Translations under genes and position numbers: made by a program | Part shown: positions 42,655 to 54,700 of the stretch, one piece after another | Layout: each line of letters begins with the position of its first letter | Position numbering within the stretch: the stretch's first letter is position 1 | DNA from: Fragilaria crotonensis | Taxonomy: Eukaryota; Bacillariophyta; Fragilariophyceae; Fragilariales; Fragilariaceae | Assembly: GCA_022925895.1 (NCBI GenBank) | Contig: JAKSYS010000225.1 | Span: 1 to 64,000, forward strand | DNA length: 64,000 nucleotides | Reading direction: 5' to 3' | Notes under the pieces: generated by a model | Seen by the model: only the letters and a program-made list of their open reading frames with translations | What the model was told of the DNA's origin: nothing | Database searches by the model: none

Positions 42655-45600
42655 GATTAACGTCGTTGTTTGCTTTCGCCTTCTTTTGAGCTACCTTCGA
42701 ACCATGTCCGTTCCTCCTACTCCCGATTCCACTCCTGCGGCGACCTCCGTTACTCCGGGTGGGTACAATGTCGAACGTGCAACCTTTGGAGAGCGTTTCG
42801 AACCGTCGGTTTTGGATTTGATCGTGGAGCTTCTCGCGCCCGCTCCGCCGGTTACGGTTGTACTCCGCACGGCTATCGATGTCGTGTTCGTGGATCAGTG
42901 GCAGGCGAAGACCTGGGCCGACCTCATGGTTTTCACTTCGACCGATGTTGCCGCGGCCTTCGCTCCGGGTACCGACGTTCCTGTCGAAGCAACGGCTCCG
43001 GTCATTGTGAAGAAACTTGGATACGTCGTGGATTTTGCTCGTCTCGGTGTGCTGACGACTGACACGACGATGAACGATATCGTTAAGAGCGTGTCTTCCT
43101 CTCACCGTCGGGCAACCACTGGCGGCCACCCGCACTCTCCATCTCGCAACTTGGTACAGGTGTTTGACAAGAAGGCAGTTCCCACCATTGAGAAATTCAA
43201 TGGGCATGATGAAGACTACTTCAATTGGAAGGAGTCGACAATCAATGCATTGGGGACCGCTGGTTTTAGCCGTTTCTTGGATGACAAGACAGTTGTGAGT
43301 AGACACCCGGAGGTTGCTGAGAGTGTGTTCTATTCGCTCCGAGGGGCCGTGTATGGTGGACAAGCGCAATCTATCGCCCAGAAAATGTTGGATGATAAGA
43401 ATCTCGATCCGTCGGAATTGTGGTCGGCCCTCGAGGACTACTACGATACAGCACTAAATAGAGCGAACGTGGTTTTGTTTGACATTCGTCGCTTGCTGCA
43501 TCTCCGACTAGATCCGGATAATCCGGCTTCCAAATTTATCTCTGCGTATCGCGAATGCTTGCAGCGACTCCGAAAGAATCACGCGCGCCTTTCCGAGGAT
43601 ACAGACACACTTCGAGCCCTCCTCCTTGTGGCCATACAGGATGATGACTTTGAGATAGTTCGGGACTCTATAGTCCACAAACCTGATCTCAGTGTCGAGT
43701 CCATCCTGACTGAACTCCGAGAACGAGAGACTTCGCTTATGATGCGCGACCAGGCTTCCCGTGGTATTGGTGGTGATGGTTCTTCCGGAAGTAGAACCTC
43801 CAGGAGGACAAAGCAGGCGTCGAATGCAAAGAGGGGCGGTTCTAACGCTTCTTCTACTGTTCGTTCTGCCGATGACCCTGGGGGTAACTTCAATAAGTGG
43901 GTCATTCCTCGCTATCCAGACTCGTGGAAGAAGGCTTTCGGGGGCTCGTTGTTCAAGTTGCTTCTCGAGTGGCGCACCGATGCACACAAAGGGAAGACTC
44001 AAGACCAGTTGATCTCCGAGTATGCGACGACGATCGAACGAATTCGTCCAGCTGGTACTTCGAAGAGTAGTACGTCATCCGGGGGATCGTCTTCAGGAGA
44101 CACAGTAACGACGGCTACCTCGTCCTCTACGGGGAGCAGTGGCGATCAGCAGGGCGACAACACCCCTGCGAGGAAGCGTATTCGACTCCAAAAGAGTCGG
44201 CGCATCGTTACCGAGCGTACTGCTTGACTGGTTGTGGAGGAGTCGGCGACGAGACGAGTGCGTCGAGTAACTCGAATCGATGACTTCATCTCTGAGGCTG
44301 ACCCCTCCCAACATGTCATGGTTTCCGATACTGGGAACGACCAAACTTTGCTCACGAATGCATGGCGGATCATCAAACGGACTGGTAGAGATGTCATGAT
44401 GACCGGTGCATTTGCTGGCAGAAGCATGGGTGAAGTATTCCCTGTGGTTTCTGCGGTGGCAAAGTTGATTGGCGAGGATGGTCGTGAGTTTGCTGCATTT
44501 GCACATGAGGCTCTCTACGATTCCAATCCGGAACAGAGGGAGTCTCTCCTTTCTGTTCACCAATCCCTTCGTGATATCAACAATGGCATCGACGATCGAG
44601 CTCGTTGTGAACACGATATTCACGGGAATCCAGGAATGCAAATGGCTCGTTTCGGGACAACCAAGGTTCCATTCTTTTTCGATGGTACTCGGTGCTTCTT
44701 TGCAATACACCGCATCTCGGATGACGAATTGGACCGACTGCCAAAGATAACCTTAACCGACGGTAGTGTTCCTTTTGAACCTTTTGATCGCCTGCATTCA
44801 CGTCGTTGCCAAACGAAGGATAGTGATCTTTTCGAATGGAAACGACGCCTTGGCTTTGTTCCTAATCATGTTGTTTCTCGCACTTTAAGTGCTACGACTC
44901 AAATGGTGAAGTCTGTCGAATCTGAGACCAGAGAGATTATGCGTGATCACTTTCAGACGCGTCTTCCAGAGCTGAAAGTTTGACGGGTGAATGACGTTTG
45001 CTACGTGGACACTTTCTTCTCCTCGGTTCCTTCGATTCGCGGCTACACTTGCTGGAACTTATTCTGCTTCAAACGCACTGGCTTGGACATGATATATTTG
45101 ATGCGACGACGGTCCCAGAGTCCCACCACACTGCCCCGGCTGATAACCGATTGCGGAGCACCAACCATCATGAAGTCCGATAATGCTCCCGAGTTTAAAG
45201 GGAAGCGATGGACTTCATACTTGGAAAGTCTATCGGTGGCGTCTCAGTACACCGAAGCCCATCATCCAAACCAGAACCTCGCGGAACGTCGCGGCGGCGC
45301 GTTGAAGGCAGCGACGATTCATTTGTTGAAAATCACTGGTGCTCCGTTACCTTACTGGTGTTTTGCGATCGAGTATGTGTGCCTTATTCGTTCCGTTTTG
45401 GCTCGGAGAAGCCTAGATTGGATGACGCCACATGAACGCCACTGGGGTGAGCGGCCCGACATCAGTGTCTTTCGATTCACCTTCTGGGAACCAATATGGT
45501 ACTATGCGCCACGACAGGCGTTTCCCAAACCGAAAATGTTAAAGGGTCGGTTCTTGGGGATCGCTCCAAACGTGGGGGATGCTTTTTGCTTCCTTGTTTT

Positions 45601-48570
45601 GACTGAACCGGAAGGCGACGGACTTACTGAACTCCCACAGGTACTCGCTCGGTCAGTGATTCGTAGGCGTTTCCTTCGCACGACACAGGCCGCTAGTACA
45701 GACCCTGACTTGACTCAGGAGAGTGGTGAGTGTGCGACAATTTCATTCTACATGAATGATGAGCGCACGGTGCTCCAGGACCCACCAACATCTGCAGAGG
45801 AGTGTGACGGTGTAGACGATATCATCTCGCCTCCTTCAGAACCTTGTGTGGCACCCTCGATCACCACTGATTCGGATCTTGATGAGCCCGTTGACGACGG
45901 AGTTTACGAGGTGTATGGTCCGCCCGTAAAGCGACCGCGTTTGTTAACAGCCCTTTCAGATCCAGCTACTCTTAATCTTTCTGCCTCGTCCGTTCAGCAT
46001 CGGGCAATAGATTCAGAGGAGCAGACAACAGCGTTGCCCATTTCCTCATCTTTGACGTCCACCGATCCTGCCATCGGCCCCCTTCCAATGAGTAATACGG
46101 TTCCTGCATCATCCGCACCGACCCCAGCATCAAATGCTAGCAACGTTGCGCCTACGAGTCCTGTGAACACCATCACGGCTCACCCCGATGACGATCGGAG
46201 TGTGGTGGGTGATACCCATACCGATGGCGACAATGGTGGTGTTGAGGTAACGCAGGACGAGGACATCAGCCCTAACATCCTCGATGATATTACTCATCAT
46301 TTGTCTAGAATAGCTGACAATTCGTCAGATGATGAACCGTTCTCTGGAATTGAGGGACACGAATGGCATGACGGCGCGTTAAAGTTTCGAGTGAAGTGGG
46401 CGACTGGTGAGTTCTCGACGGTACCGTTCACATTGATGCAACGCGACTACCCTAGCGAGACGGCACTATACATCCTCGATCATAAGGTGAGCCCCACTGG
46501 CAGTCGCTTCACGAATGGGAGATTTACCCGGTGGGCACGACAGTACACTCGCCAAGTCAACAGGATTATTCGACGACTGATTCGCCTGAATGATGGTGTT
46601 GAGGCGACAGTAGATTCGAAACAATCCCTGGTGATCCCGACCAACATGTCCGACGGTACTCGACTGATTCGTCGGGTGGTTCATTCTGTCGGCAAACCTG
46701 GAGGTGGACGAAAACGCAAGAAACCTGGTCGGCTTAGTCGCGGTCCTGTTCAGATGAAGTATGGTGTGGTCGTTCCGCAGAATGTTCGTCACGCGTACGA
46801 ATTGGATAAGGAGAGTGGTACCACTTTTTGGGCCGATGCGATAAAGAGGGAGATTGATTCTCTTCTGGCCTTGGAATGCTTTTCGTTTCATCACCCGGGT
46901 TACAAACCCAACTCAGATTATCAATTTGCGAAGCTCTCTATGATCTTTGAGGTCAAACAGGATGGGCGTCGGAAGGCGCGGCTAGTCGCTGGCGGCCATA
47001 TGATTGATCCGATGGGTATCAATTCTCGTTCTACGGTCGTGAAAGGCATAAGCGTGCGGTTGCTCGATTTAATTGCTCATCGAGACAAATTACAGATCCT
47101 TTGTGGTGATATCGGCAACGCGTTCATTACTGCAGACTGCCTGGAAAAAGTGTATTCACGCGCTGGACCGGAGTTCGGGGATAAAGAGGAGTCAATTCTC
47201 GTATTTAAGAAAGCATTATATGGGCTTCGATCTTCGAGCCGTGCTTTCAGAGGACATTTTGCCGACTTTCTTCGCGGCATGGGATTCTCAGCTTGTCGTT
47301 ATGACCGTGACGTTTGGCTTCGGGAACGGGAAGAACGTGACGGCTACGACTACATTTGTACCCATGTCGACGATTTTAAGATTGTCGCTCGTGATCCTGA
47401 TCGATGGAAGACTCAGATCTCTGCAGCGTTTCTCTTGAAGTCGATTGGGCCCCCCACCTATTACTTGGGAAACGACTACAATTTTTCGGTTGGAGAGGAT
47501 GCGTGGGTCGTTGGTTGCGCTACTTACATTAAAGAGTGCATTCGACGAATCGAATCAGAATTCGATTTGGACGGCGACTTATGGACCCATCGCACACCGC
47601 TACCGGAATCGTGCCACCCAGAGCTTGACGACAGTGCTTTTCTCCCGGAATTGGGGATCCGGAGATATCAAACACTGATCGGCATGGCCCAATGGGCTTG
47701 CACAATTGGGAGACTTGACATCGCCTTTGCGGTATCATCTCTCAGTAGGTTTTCAGCGGCCCCTCGTGTTCATCACCTGGAGCTGGTGTTTCACCTTTTT
47801 GGTTACCTCAAAAAGAACCCGAACCGTCGTATTGTTATCGACTCTCGACCACTGGTCGTTGACCCTGAACTTCAGACGGATTCATTCCACCCTGACTTCT
47901 TAGAAGACTATCCCGACGCAACCGAAGACATCGATGATGCCCTACCGACGCCGTATGGCTGTGAACTCGAGACTTCGGTATTCTTCGATGCCGATCACGC
48001 TCACGACCACATTACGCGGCGCTCTATATCTGGGATCATTGTTTTTGTCGGCAGTACACCGGTCCTTTGGCAGAGCAAGCGACAAGGTTGTATCGCCACT
48101 AGTACCTACTGTGCAGAGTTCGTTTCGATGCGTTCGGCAGTTGAAGAAGCAATTTCTATACGGTATATGCTACGTTGCCTTGGTGTTCCTATTGCTCAGC
48201 CTACGAACCTCTATGGGGACAATTTCGGTGTCATCCAGAGTGCTGAAATACCGGAGGGCGAGCTTAAAAAGAAACACATCGCAATTTCTTATCACTATGT
48301 GCGCGAGGCGATTGCGGCTAAGATTGTCAACGCACGATGGTGCCGATCACACGAGAATTTTGCGGACGTATGCACCAAGGCCCTTGGTACTACTTTGTTC
48401 ATGGACCTGGTTACCGATTTAATGGCATGAGTTTGGGTTTGAGAGGAGGTCTGGTCCCGGACTGGAAACTAGGCCATCCAGGCCGAAGAGGAGGTCAGGA
48501 TAGAGTCGTCTGTCTGGCATTCCGTTCCAGCCACGTAGACAACAGACCACGCCAGCAGGTAGATAAGATC

Positions 48571-49521
48571 CCCAGGGTTTGTCAGATAGCATGCGGGGTT
48601 TTCTAGCGGTCTGTCAGATGGTTGTCAGATGAATTCTGACAAAACCTTGGGATCCAGTTGATCATGGTTCTTGTACCTCTGTAGATAATGTATGACCAGG
48701 TACAGGAGTGTTGTTGCGGATCTCTGATCTTTACTGGTTTGTCAGATTTTGTATGACAACTTCTGTTTACGGTAAGAAAATTGCCCGAGCGGGCTAATCG
48801 GTTGGATACTTAAGAAGCCAGTCTTTAAGTATTGCAATTGCCCATCAAACTATAATAATTGATTTAATGACTTTTGTTCCAGAAGATCATACGATTGGCC
48901 AAATCAATGTAAGTAAGAATGATGCACTGCCTTCTTGTTTCGGACAACCAATTTGGTCGAATCAAATTGCTTACTTAATAGATTCAGTGTGTATGTATCT
49001 GAATTTGATATGCCTTTTGTACTATGATAGCATATATTTGATTTAGCAAATCGATCTAATTAAAAATGATATTCTGCCTTTCAGGTTCAGATTGATATTT
49101 GATTGGCCAAATAAATATTATAATGAATCAATGAGGAGTACTTGAGTACTGCCTTTTGATTTCCGAATCCCTAAGTAAATTACCGGTACTTGAAGGAAAA
49201 CTGCCGATGTCCTTCCTGAAATGTACTCTGAGTATTTAATTGGCCAAACTATGGCGACGATCTACAAATGGTAAAATCTTGCAGCATTTATGCAAGTATT
49301 GCGTGTATAGATAGGGCAGTATCAAGCCTGTGTCAGGTATGCATACGTATCATACTTCAGTCTACATGTACCTGGTACTTGATTACTCAAACATGAGCAA
49401 GAGGTGGATGATATGTAGACGTGCGTTCCCGTACCTTCAAAGATAGTAGGCTACTCTACTACAGTGCACTGCATAGGTGGTTTCTATGTTGTCAGATAGC
49501 ATCTGACAAAACCCGTGGGTT
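48571..49521. repeat. Tandem element copy 1
   Basis: 951 bp; left neighbour is ATAAGATC 48563-48570, right neighbour ATAAGATC 49522-49529. Confidence 0.9.
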
Positions 49522-49529
49522 ATAAGATC

Positions 49530-50477
49530 CCCAGGGTTTGTCAGATAGCATGCGGGGTTTTCTAGCGGTCTGTCAGATGGTTGTCAGATGAATTCTGACA
49601 AAACCTTGGGATCCAGTTGATCATGGTTCTTGTACCTCTGTAGATAATGTATGACCAGGTACAGGAGTGTTGTTGCGGATCTCTGATCTTTACTGGTTTG
49701 TCAGATTTTGTATGACAACTTCTGTTTACGGTAAGAAAATTGCCCGAGCGGGCTAATCGGTTGGATACTTAAGAAGCCAGTCTTTAAGTATTGCAATTGC
49801 CCATCAAACTATAATAATTGATTTAATGACTTTTGTTCCAGAAGATCATACGATTGGCCAAATCAATGTAAGTAAGAATGATGCACTGCCTTCTTGTTTC
49901 GGACAACCAATTTGGTCGAATCAAATTGCTTACTTAATAGATTCAGTGTGTATGTATCTGAATTTGATATGCCTTTTGTACTATGATAGCATATATTTGA
50001 TTTAGCAAATCGATCTAATTAAAAATGATATTCTGCCTTTCAGGTTCAGATTGATATTTGATTGGCCAAATAAATATTATAATGAATCAATGAGGAGTAC
50101 TTGGAGTACTGCCTTTTGATTTGAATCCCTAAGTAAATTACGGTACTTGAAGGAAAACTGCCGATGTCCTTCCTGAAATGTACTCTGAGTATTTAATTGG
50201 CCAAACTATGGCGACGATCTACAAATGGTAAAATCTTGCAGCATTTATGCAAGTATTGCGTGTATAGATAGGGCAGTATCAAGCCTGTGTCAGGTATGCA
50301 TACGTATCATACTTCAGTCTACATGTACCTGGTACTTGATTACTCAAACATGAGCAAGAGGTGGATGATATGTAGGCGTGCGTTCCGTACCTTCAAAGAT
50401 AGTAGGCTACTCTACTACAGTGCACTGCATAGGTGGTTTCTATGTTGTCAGATAGCATCTGACAAAACCCGTGGGTT
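49530..50477. repeat. Tandem element copy 2
   Basis: 948 bp; carries a few private single-base changes. Followed by ATAAGATC 50478-50485. Confidence 0.9.
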
Positions 50478-50485
50478 ATAAGATC

Positions 50486-51436
50486 CCCAGGGTTTGTCAG
50501 ATAGCATGCGGGTTTTCTAGCGGTCTGTCAGATGGTTGTCAGATGAATTCTGACAAAACCTTGGGATCCAGTTGATCATGGTTCTTGTACCTCTGTAGAT
50601 AATGTATGACCAGGTACAGGAGTGTTGTTGCGGATCTCTGATCTTTACTGGTTTGTCAGATTTTGTATGACAACTTCTGTTTACGGTAAGAAAATTGCCC
50701 GAGCGGGCTAATCGGTTGGATACTTAAGAAGCCAGTCTTTAAGTATTGCAATTGCCCATCAAACTATAATAATTGATTTAATGACTTTTGTTCCAGAAGA
50801 TCATACGATTGGCCAAATCAATGTAAGTAAGAATGATGCACTGCCTTCTTGTTTCGGACAACCAATTTGGTCGAATCAAATTGCTTACTTAATAGATTCA
50901 GTGTGTATGTATCTGAATTTGATATGCCTTTTGTACTATGATAGCATATATTTGATTTAGCAAATCGATCTAATTAAAAATGATATTCTGCCTTTCAGGT
51001 TCAGATTGATATTTGATTGGCCAAATAAATATTATAATGAATCAATGAGGAGTACTTGGAGTACTGCCTTTTGATTTCGGAATCCCTAAGTAAATTACCG
51101 GTACTTGAAGGAAAACTGCCGATGTCCTTCCTGAAATGTACTCTGAGTATTTAATTGGCCAAACTATGGCGACGATCTACAAATGGTAAAATCTTGCAGC
51201 ATTTATGCAAGTATTGCGTGTATAGATAGGGCAGTATCAAGCCTGTGTCAGGTATGCATACGTATCATACTTCAGTCTACATGTACCTGGTACTTGATTA
51301 CTCAAACATGAGCAAGAGGTGGATGATATGTAGACGTGCGTTCCCGTACCTTCAAAGATAGTAGGCTACTCTACTACAGTGCACTGCATAGGTGGTTTCT
51401 ATGTTGTCAGATAGCATCTGACGAAACCCGTGGGTT
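50486..51436. repeat. Tandem element copy 3
   Basis: 951 bp; followed by ATAAGATC 51437-51444 and then the rest of the LTR. Confidence 0.9.
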
Positions 51437-51736
51437 ATAAGATCTTATCCTGTAATCACTTCTTTATCTGCATGACATCCAATACCGGTCTTCCGGCGGC
51501 ACCCTAATGCATATAGTAGTATGACAGAATGACTACCTGGTACCGGTAGAAGTACTCCAAAACATCGAGTTGAGAATTTGGGGCTGCGGATGCTTTCATT
51601 TCGTTTATCATCGCCGTTCTACTGTCAGCGTATTTTTATACGTGCATATATTTTATATTTAAACCTCATACCCATAATAACAATTAAAGAACATCACCTT
51701 GACTCCTCCTCTTAACTGACAGCCCAACGCGATCGG

Positions 51737-54700
51737 TTACCTTGCCTTTTCGAAAGCTGCCGCATCACTTTCTCGCTTACAAACATCAATGCAGACTCTC
51801 AATCCTGTGCAAAGGAAGTGAGCGTCGGCAGTGGTTTTGCATCTTACTGCCATTGAACGAATCGACCCTGCAAGGCTGTATTCCAAAACGACGATCACAG
51901 AGTCTTTGTATTTGTCATGATGCTTCTTTGGGAGTTGAACCGCTGACTCAGCCCGCCCAGTTGCACTAACCTTGACCAAATGCGAGAGCAGAACGCCTCC
52001 TCGACCTTGTTTGTCGATCAGGGAAGCGCTGTACACTGAGCGAGAAACAAAACGCTTCACCCAAAGAAGTGCGATCGGGCATTCACAGACTTCTCCCTCT
52101 TTCTCGCTCAAGTGCGTGTGATTCATTTCGTTTAACTCCTTCGAAACTGTGAGATAGCGAACTTGCCACTTGGAGTCACGATTCTGCTTCAAGACTTCAA
52201 TCCCTTGCTTTTTTAGGATGGTGCAGAAGTTCTTGAGGATTCGGCGTTGATTCAGCGATAAGGTACTCGGAAGAGTTGGCGGCGTGTCGATGGTGTTTGG
52301 ATTTGTAACTCCAGTGTCGACTGATAGCTTGGATTTGTCCAGCATCGAATCTGACTCATAATCTGTGTCGAAATGAGAAGTCTCAGCAGATGACGACCCG
52401 TTAGTATCGGTCCCCAGGGCACTAGTCCCAAAGGCACTAGTGGCGCCAGAGGCGCTTGTGGCGGTCGTATACCCTCGTGTGGCAGAATCGTCATAGCTAG
52501 TATCTGCGGATGTTTCGGTCATTGCAGACCGGGTGTATCTGATGAGCTTCTGGTGAGCTGCAGCCTGCCTTGCAGAAACGTTCGTGAATTGAGATCCATC
52601 CTCTTTGGTGACAACGGAACTGAAGTGTGAAGTGTCGTACGACGGTTCGGTAATGTTGTCGTTTGTGAAGACTGATTGAGAATCACGCCGGTCCCACTCT
52701 TCCCATTTCTTCGCTTCTGTTATATTCATTGCAGACACGATGCTCTCGGTGTTTGATTGTGTTTCTGAAATCTGGTCAGCAAACGCTTCAAGCATTGTAG
52801 AATCTCCTCCGTGTTTGCCAGGTGTAACCGGAATGTCTGGAAAGAACAAAGGACATGATATGATAAGGTGAATTGCTTGTTGGTATGTCGAAAGTGTTGA
52901 TCCACCAGCATGGAGGATACTCACCTGGTCCGCGGCATACGATTTCGAATCGATCCAAGATAGAGTGGCCAAACTTCATGAAAACTGCCTTCAGAGTTGA
53001 ATCCTTGCTTTCAACTCGCGGGCCGTCGCCGCTGCAATGAAACAATGGGATCTCGGTGCTCGCATCAGCCTCGGACACGTCACGACTATCAGACTTATCG
53101 CAGCTTCTGTCTGGCGTACGGGACTTAGCTTTGTTTCGGGAGGCCTTCGACTTCTTACCGCTCTGGCCGGTGGCAGTAGATGTATTCGACTTCTTACCGC
53201 TCTGGCCGGTGGCAGTAGATGTACCGGCACTTTCACTTGCAGTTCCTGACGATTTCGATCTCCCTCCCATGGTGCTCTTGTCCGAAAAAGTCGTCTTATG
53301 TGACGACCTAGATTTGCCACCTTTGTCGCTCCTGTCGGTGTCATTTTCCTCTTTGATATCAACACTTTCTTCTTCTTTGATCATGGCAGTCGGAACCATA
53401 CTTCTGCCCAAATCTCGTCCTCCTTCAAGCGCAACTACAGAGGACGTGATGTCCGAATTGACAGTATCCAACAGCTCGCCTTCGTCGAGGACGTCACCAA
53501 CGTGCTTTTGCGGAGGTGGCGGTGGAGCCAGGAGGTTACCTGTCACATCTTTACGATCCGATGTTTCATTTCGCGTGCCGGTGGCTGGAACAGGCGCGGA
53601 CGTCAGCGGAAGGGCTTCACCAGCCTCATCAGCCTTATCGGTAGTCTCATCAGCGGATATAATAGAGTTTCCTTTCGTCGTTTCATCAAGACCGCTGAAG
53701 ATACTTCCCTCGTCGGTAGCGATTGATTGACCGTCCCCGTCGCAAATCTTTCCAGATTCTCGTTGTGAGACGCTCCCTTGCGGCGTTGGCACTTTTATGT
53801 ACGAAGTCTCCGACGATAAGCGAGTGAGGGCGTCTTCCACTAGTTTGTTCACGTTTTCATCTTGGTTCTGAGCATAATTCGCTTGCCACCACTGAAGGGC
53901 TGCGCTCAGTTGAAGTCCTGCCTCTTTTGCGAATCGCTCTGAGCTGTTGGGAGTAGCAGGCGCTTTGCTCTTAATGGAATTGGATGCTGTCTCTGATTTC
54001 CCCGATTCCATCAGACGCTCGTCAATTCCTCCAGGAGCAACGGAATTGCATAGCGGCTTATTAGGCAAAGGCACGTGGCTTTCATCAGCTTTGTCTGTAG
54101 CAACAGAATTGCCTAGGGACTTGACGCGCGAGGGATTTGCGTCATTATTCTTGAGGCTCGTTTCCTTGTTGGACCGTGCATCAACACATCGATCCTCTGG
54201 CACTGAGTCGGGGAGGCGGGAGCCTCCTTCATACTTGTTTGCAATCATTTTAACCCCCGAGAACGCAGATCCAGCTTCGGATTCGCTGTACGCCAACATT
54301 GAGTCTTCGGAAGGCTTCGTCAAGCTATAGATATCGTGATCTGACGAAGTTTCATCGCTGGCCTCGCCGTCATTCGTTGTCACCTCTCGCCCACTTCCTG
54401 ATTTATCCTTCGATGCTTGTGTAACTTCACGGAGGGATAATGCAATGTTGGCTGGGGTAGTGGAGGTGGCATTTGTGCCGTGATGGGCTGCTGACAGTCC
54501 CAATGGTGCATGCGTATTACTTTGCTTTTGTTGGAGATGTGCAAGGTAGGGATTGCGTGATGCCAATGGCTTCTCTGCTGAGGAGATGGAAGTCATCTTT
54601 CCTGGACGATTACCGGCATAGTCATCAACTTCTGATGGAAGGGCAGATGCCACGGTTGCATTTGGTTTGACAGCGGAAGTCGGACCGGCATCGAGAACTT

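Larger units (their letters stand above)
48571..51436. mobile_element. Three head-to-tail copies of a 0.95-kb non-autonomous DNA element
   Basis: Copies lie at 48571-49521, 49530-50477 and 50486-51436 (951, 948, 951 bp), over 98% identical by eye. Each starts CCCAGGGTTTGTCAGAT and ends ATCTGACAAAACCCGTGGGTT, an imperfect terminal inverted repeat. Extra GTCAGAT/ATCTGAC motifs near the ends look like subterminal transposase sites. Every junction, outer and inner, is the 8-bp ATAAGATC, which occurs once in the empty LTR. This fits an 8-bp target duplication and CAGGG-like ends, as in hAT elements; the family remains inference. No coding frame of note is present, so it depends on a transposase elsewhere. 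Confidence 0.85.
42546..51476 (+). mobile_element. Very young Ty1/copia element with 109-bp LTRs and nested insertion
   Basis: The two LTRs (42546-42654, and 48494 to 51476 once the insert is removed) are identical, so insertion is very recent. Between them are a gag region (about 42.7-44.2 kb, no obvious CCHC knuckle), an aspartic protease (DTGN core), integrase, reverse transcriptase (HVDD core) and RNase H (to about 48.43 kb), in copia order. A chromo-like stretch lies after the integrase (about 46.35-46.48 kb). A polypurine tract GAAGAGGAGG directly precedes the 3' LTR. TCCAA occurs one base outside each end, fitting a 5-bp target duplication. It looks nearly whole, in one reading phase with about two breaks. 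The 3' LTR was later split by 2.9 kb of another element. Confidence 0.93.
48494..51476 (+). repeat. 3' LTR of copia element 2, split by insertion
   Basis: The left part is 48494-48570 and the right part 51445-51476. The insert and one duplicated 8-bp ATAAGATC lie between. The two parts together match the 5' LTR base for base. Confidence 0.92.

Noticed and set aside
48571-51436. CRISPR array or satellite reading of the triple repeat
   Set aside because: Units are 0.95 kb with transposon-type ends and target duplications, not short repeats with unique spacers.
53056-53730. Plus-strand ORFs opposite the long disordered protein (also 56743-57483)
   Set aside because: They are antisense shadows of a low-complexity gene whose splice junction and frame are coherent on the minus strand.
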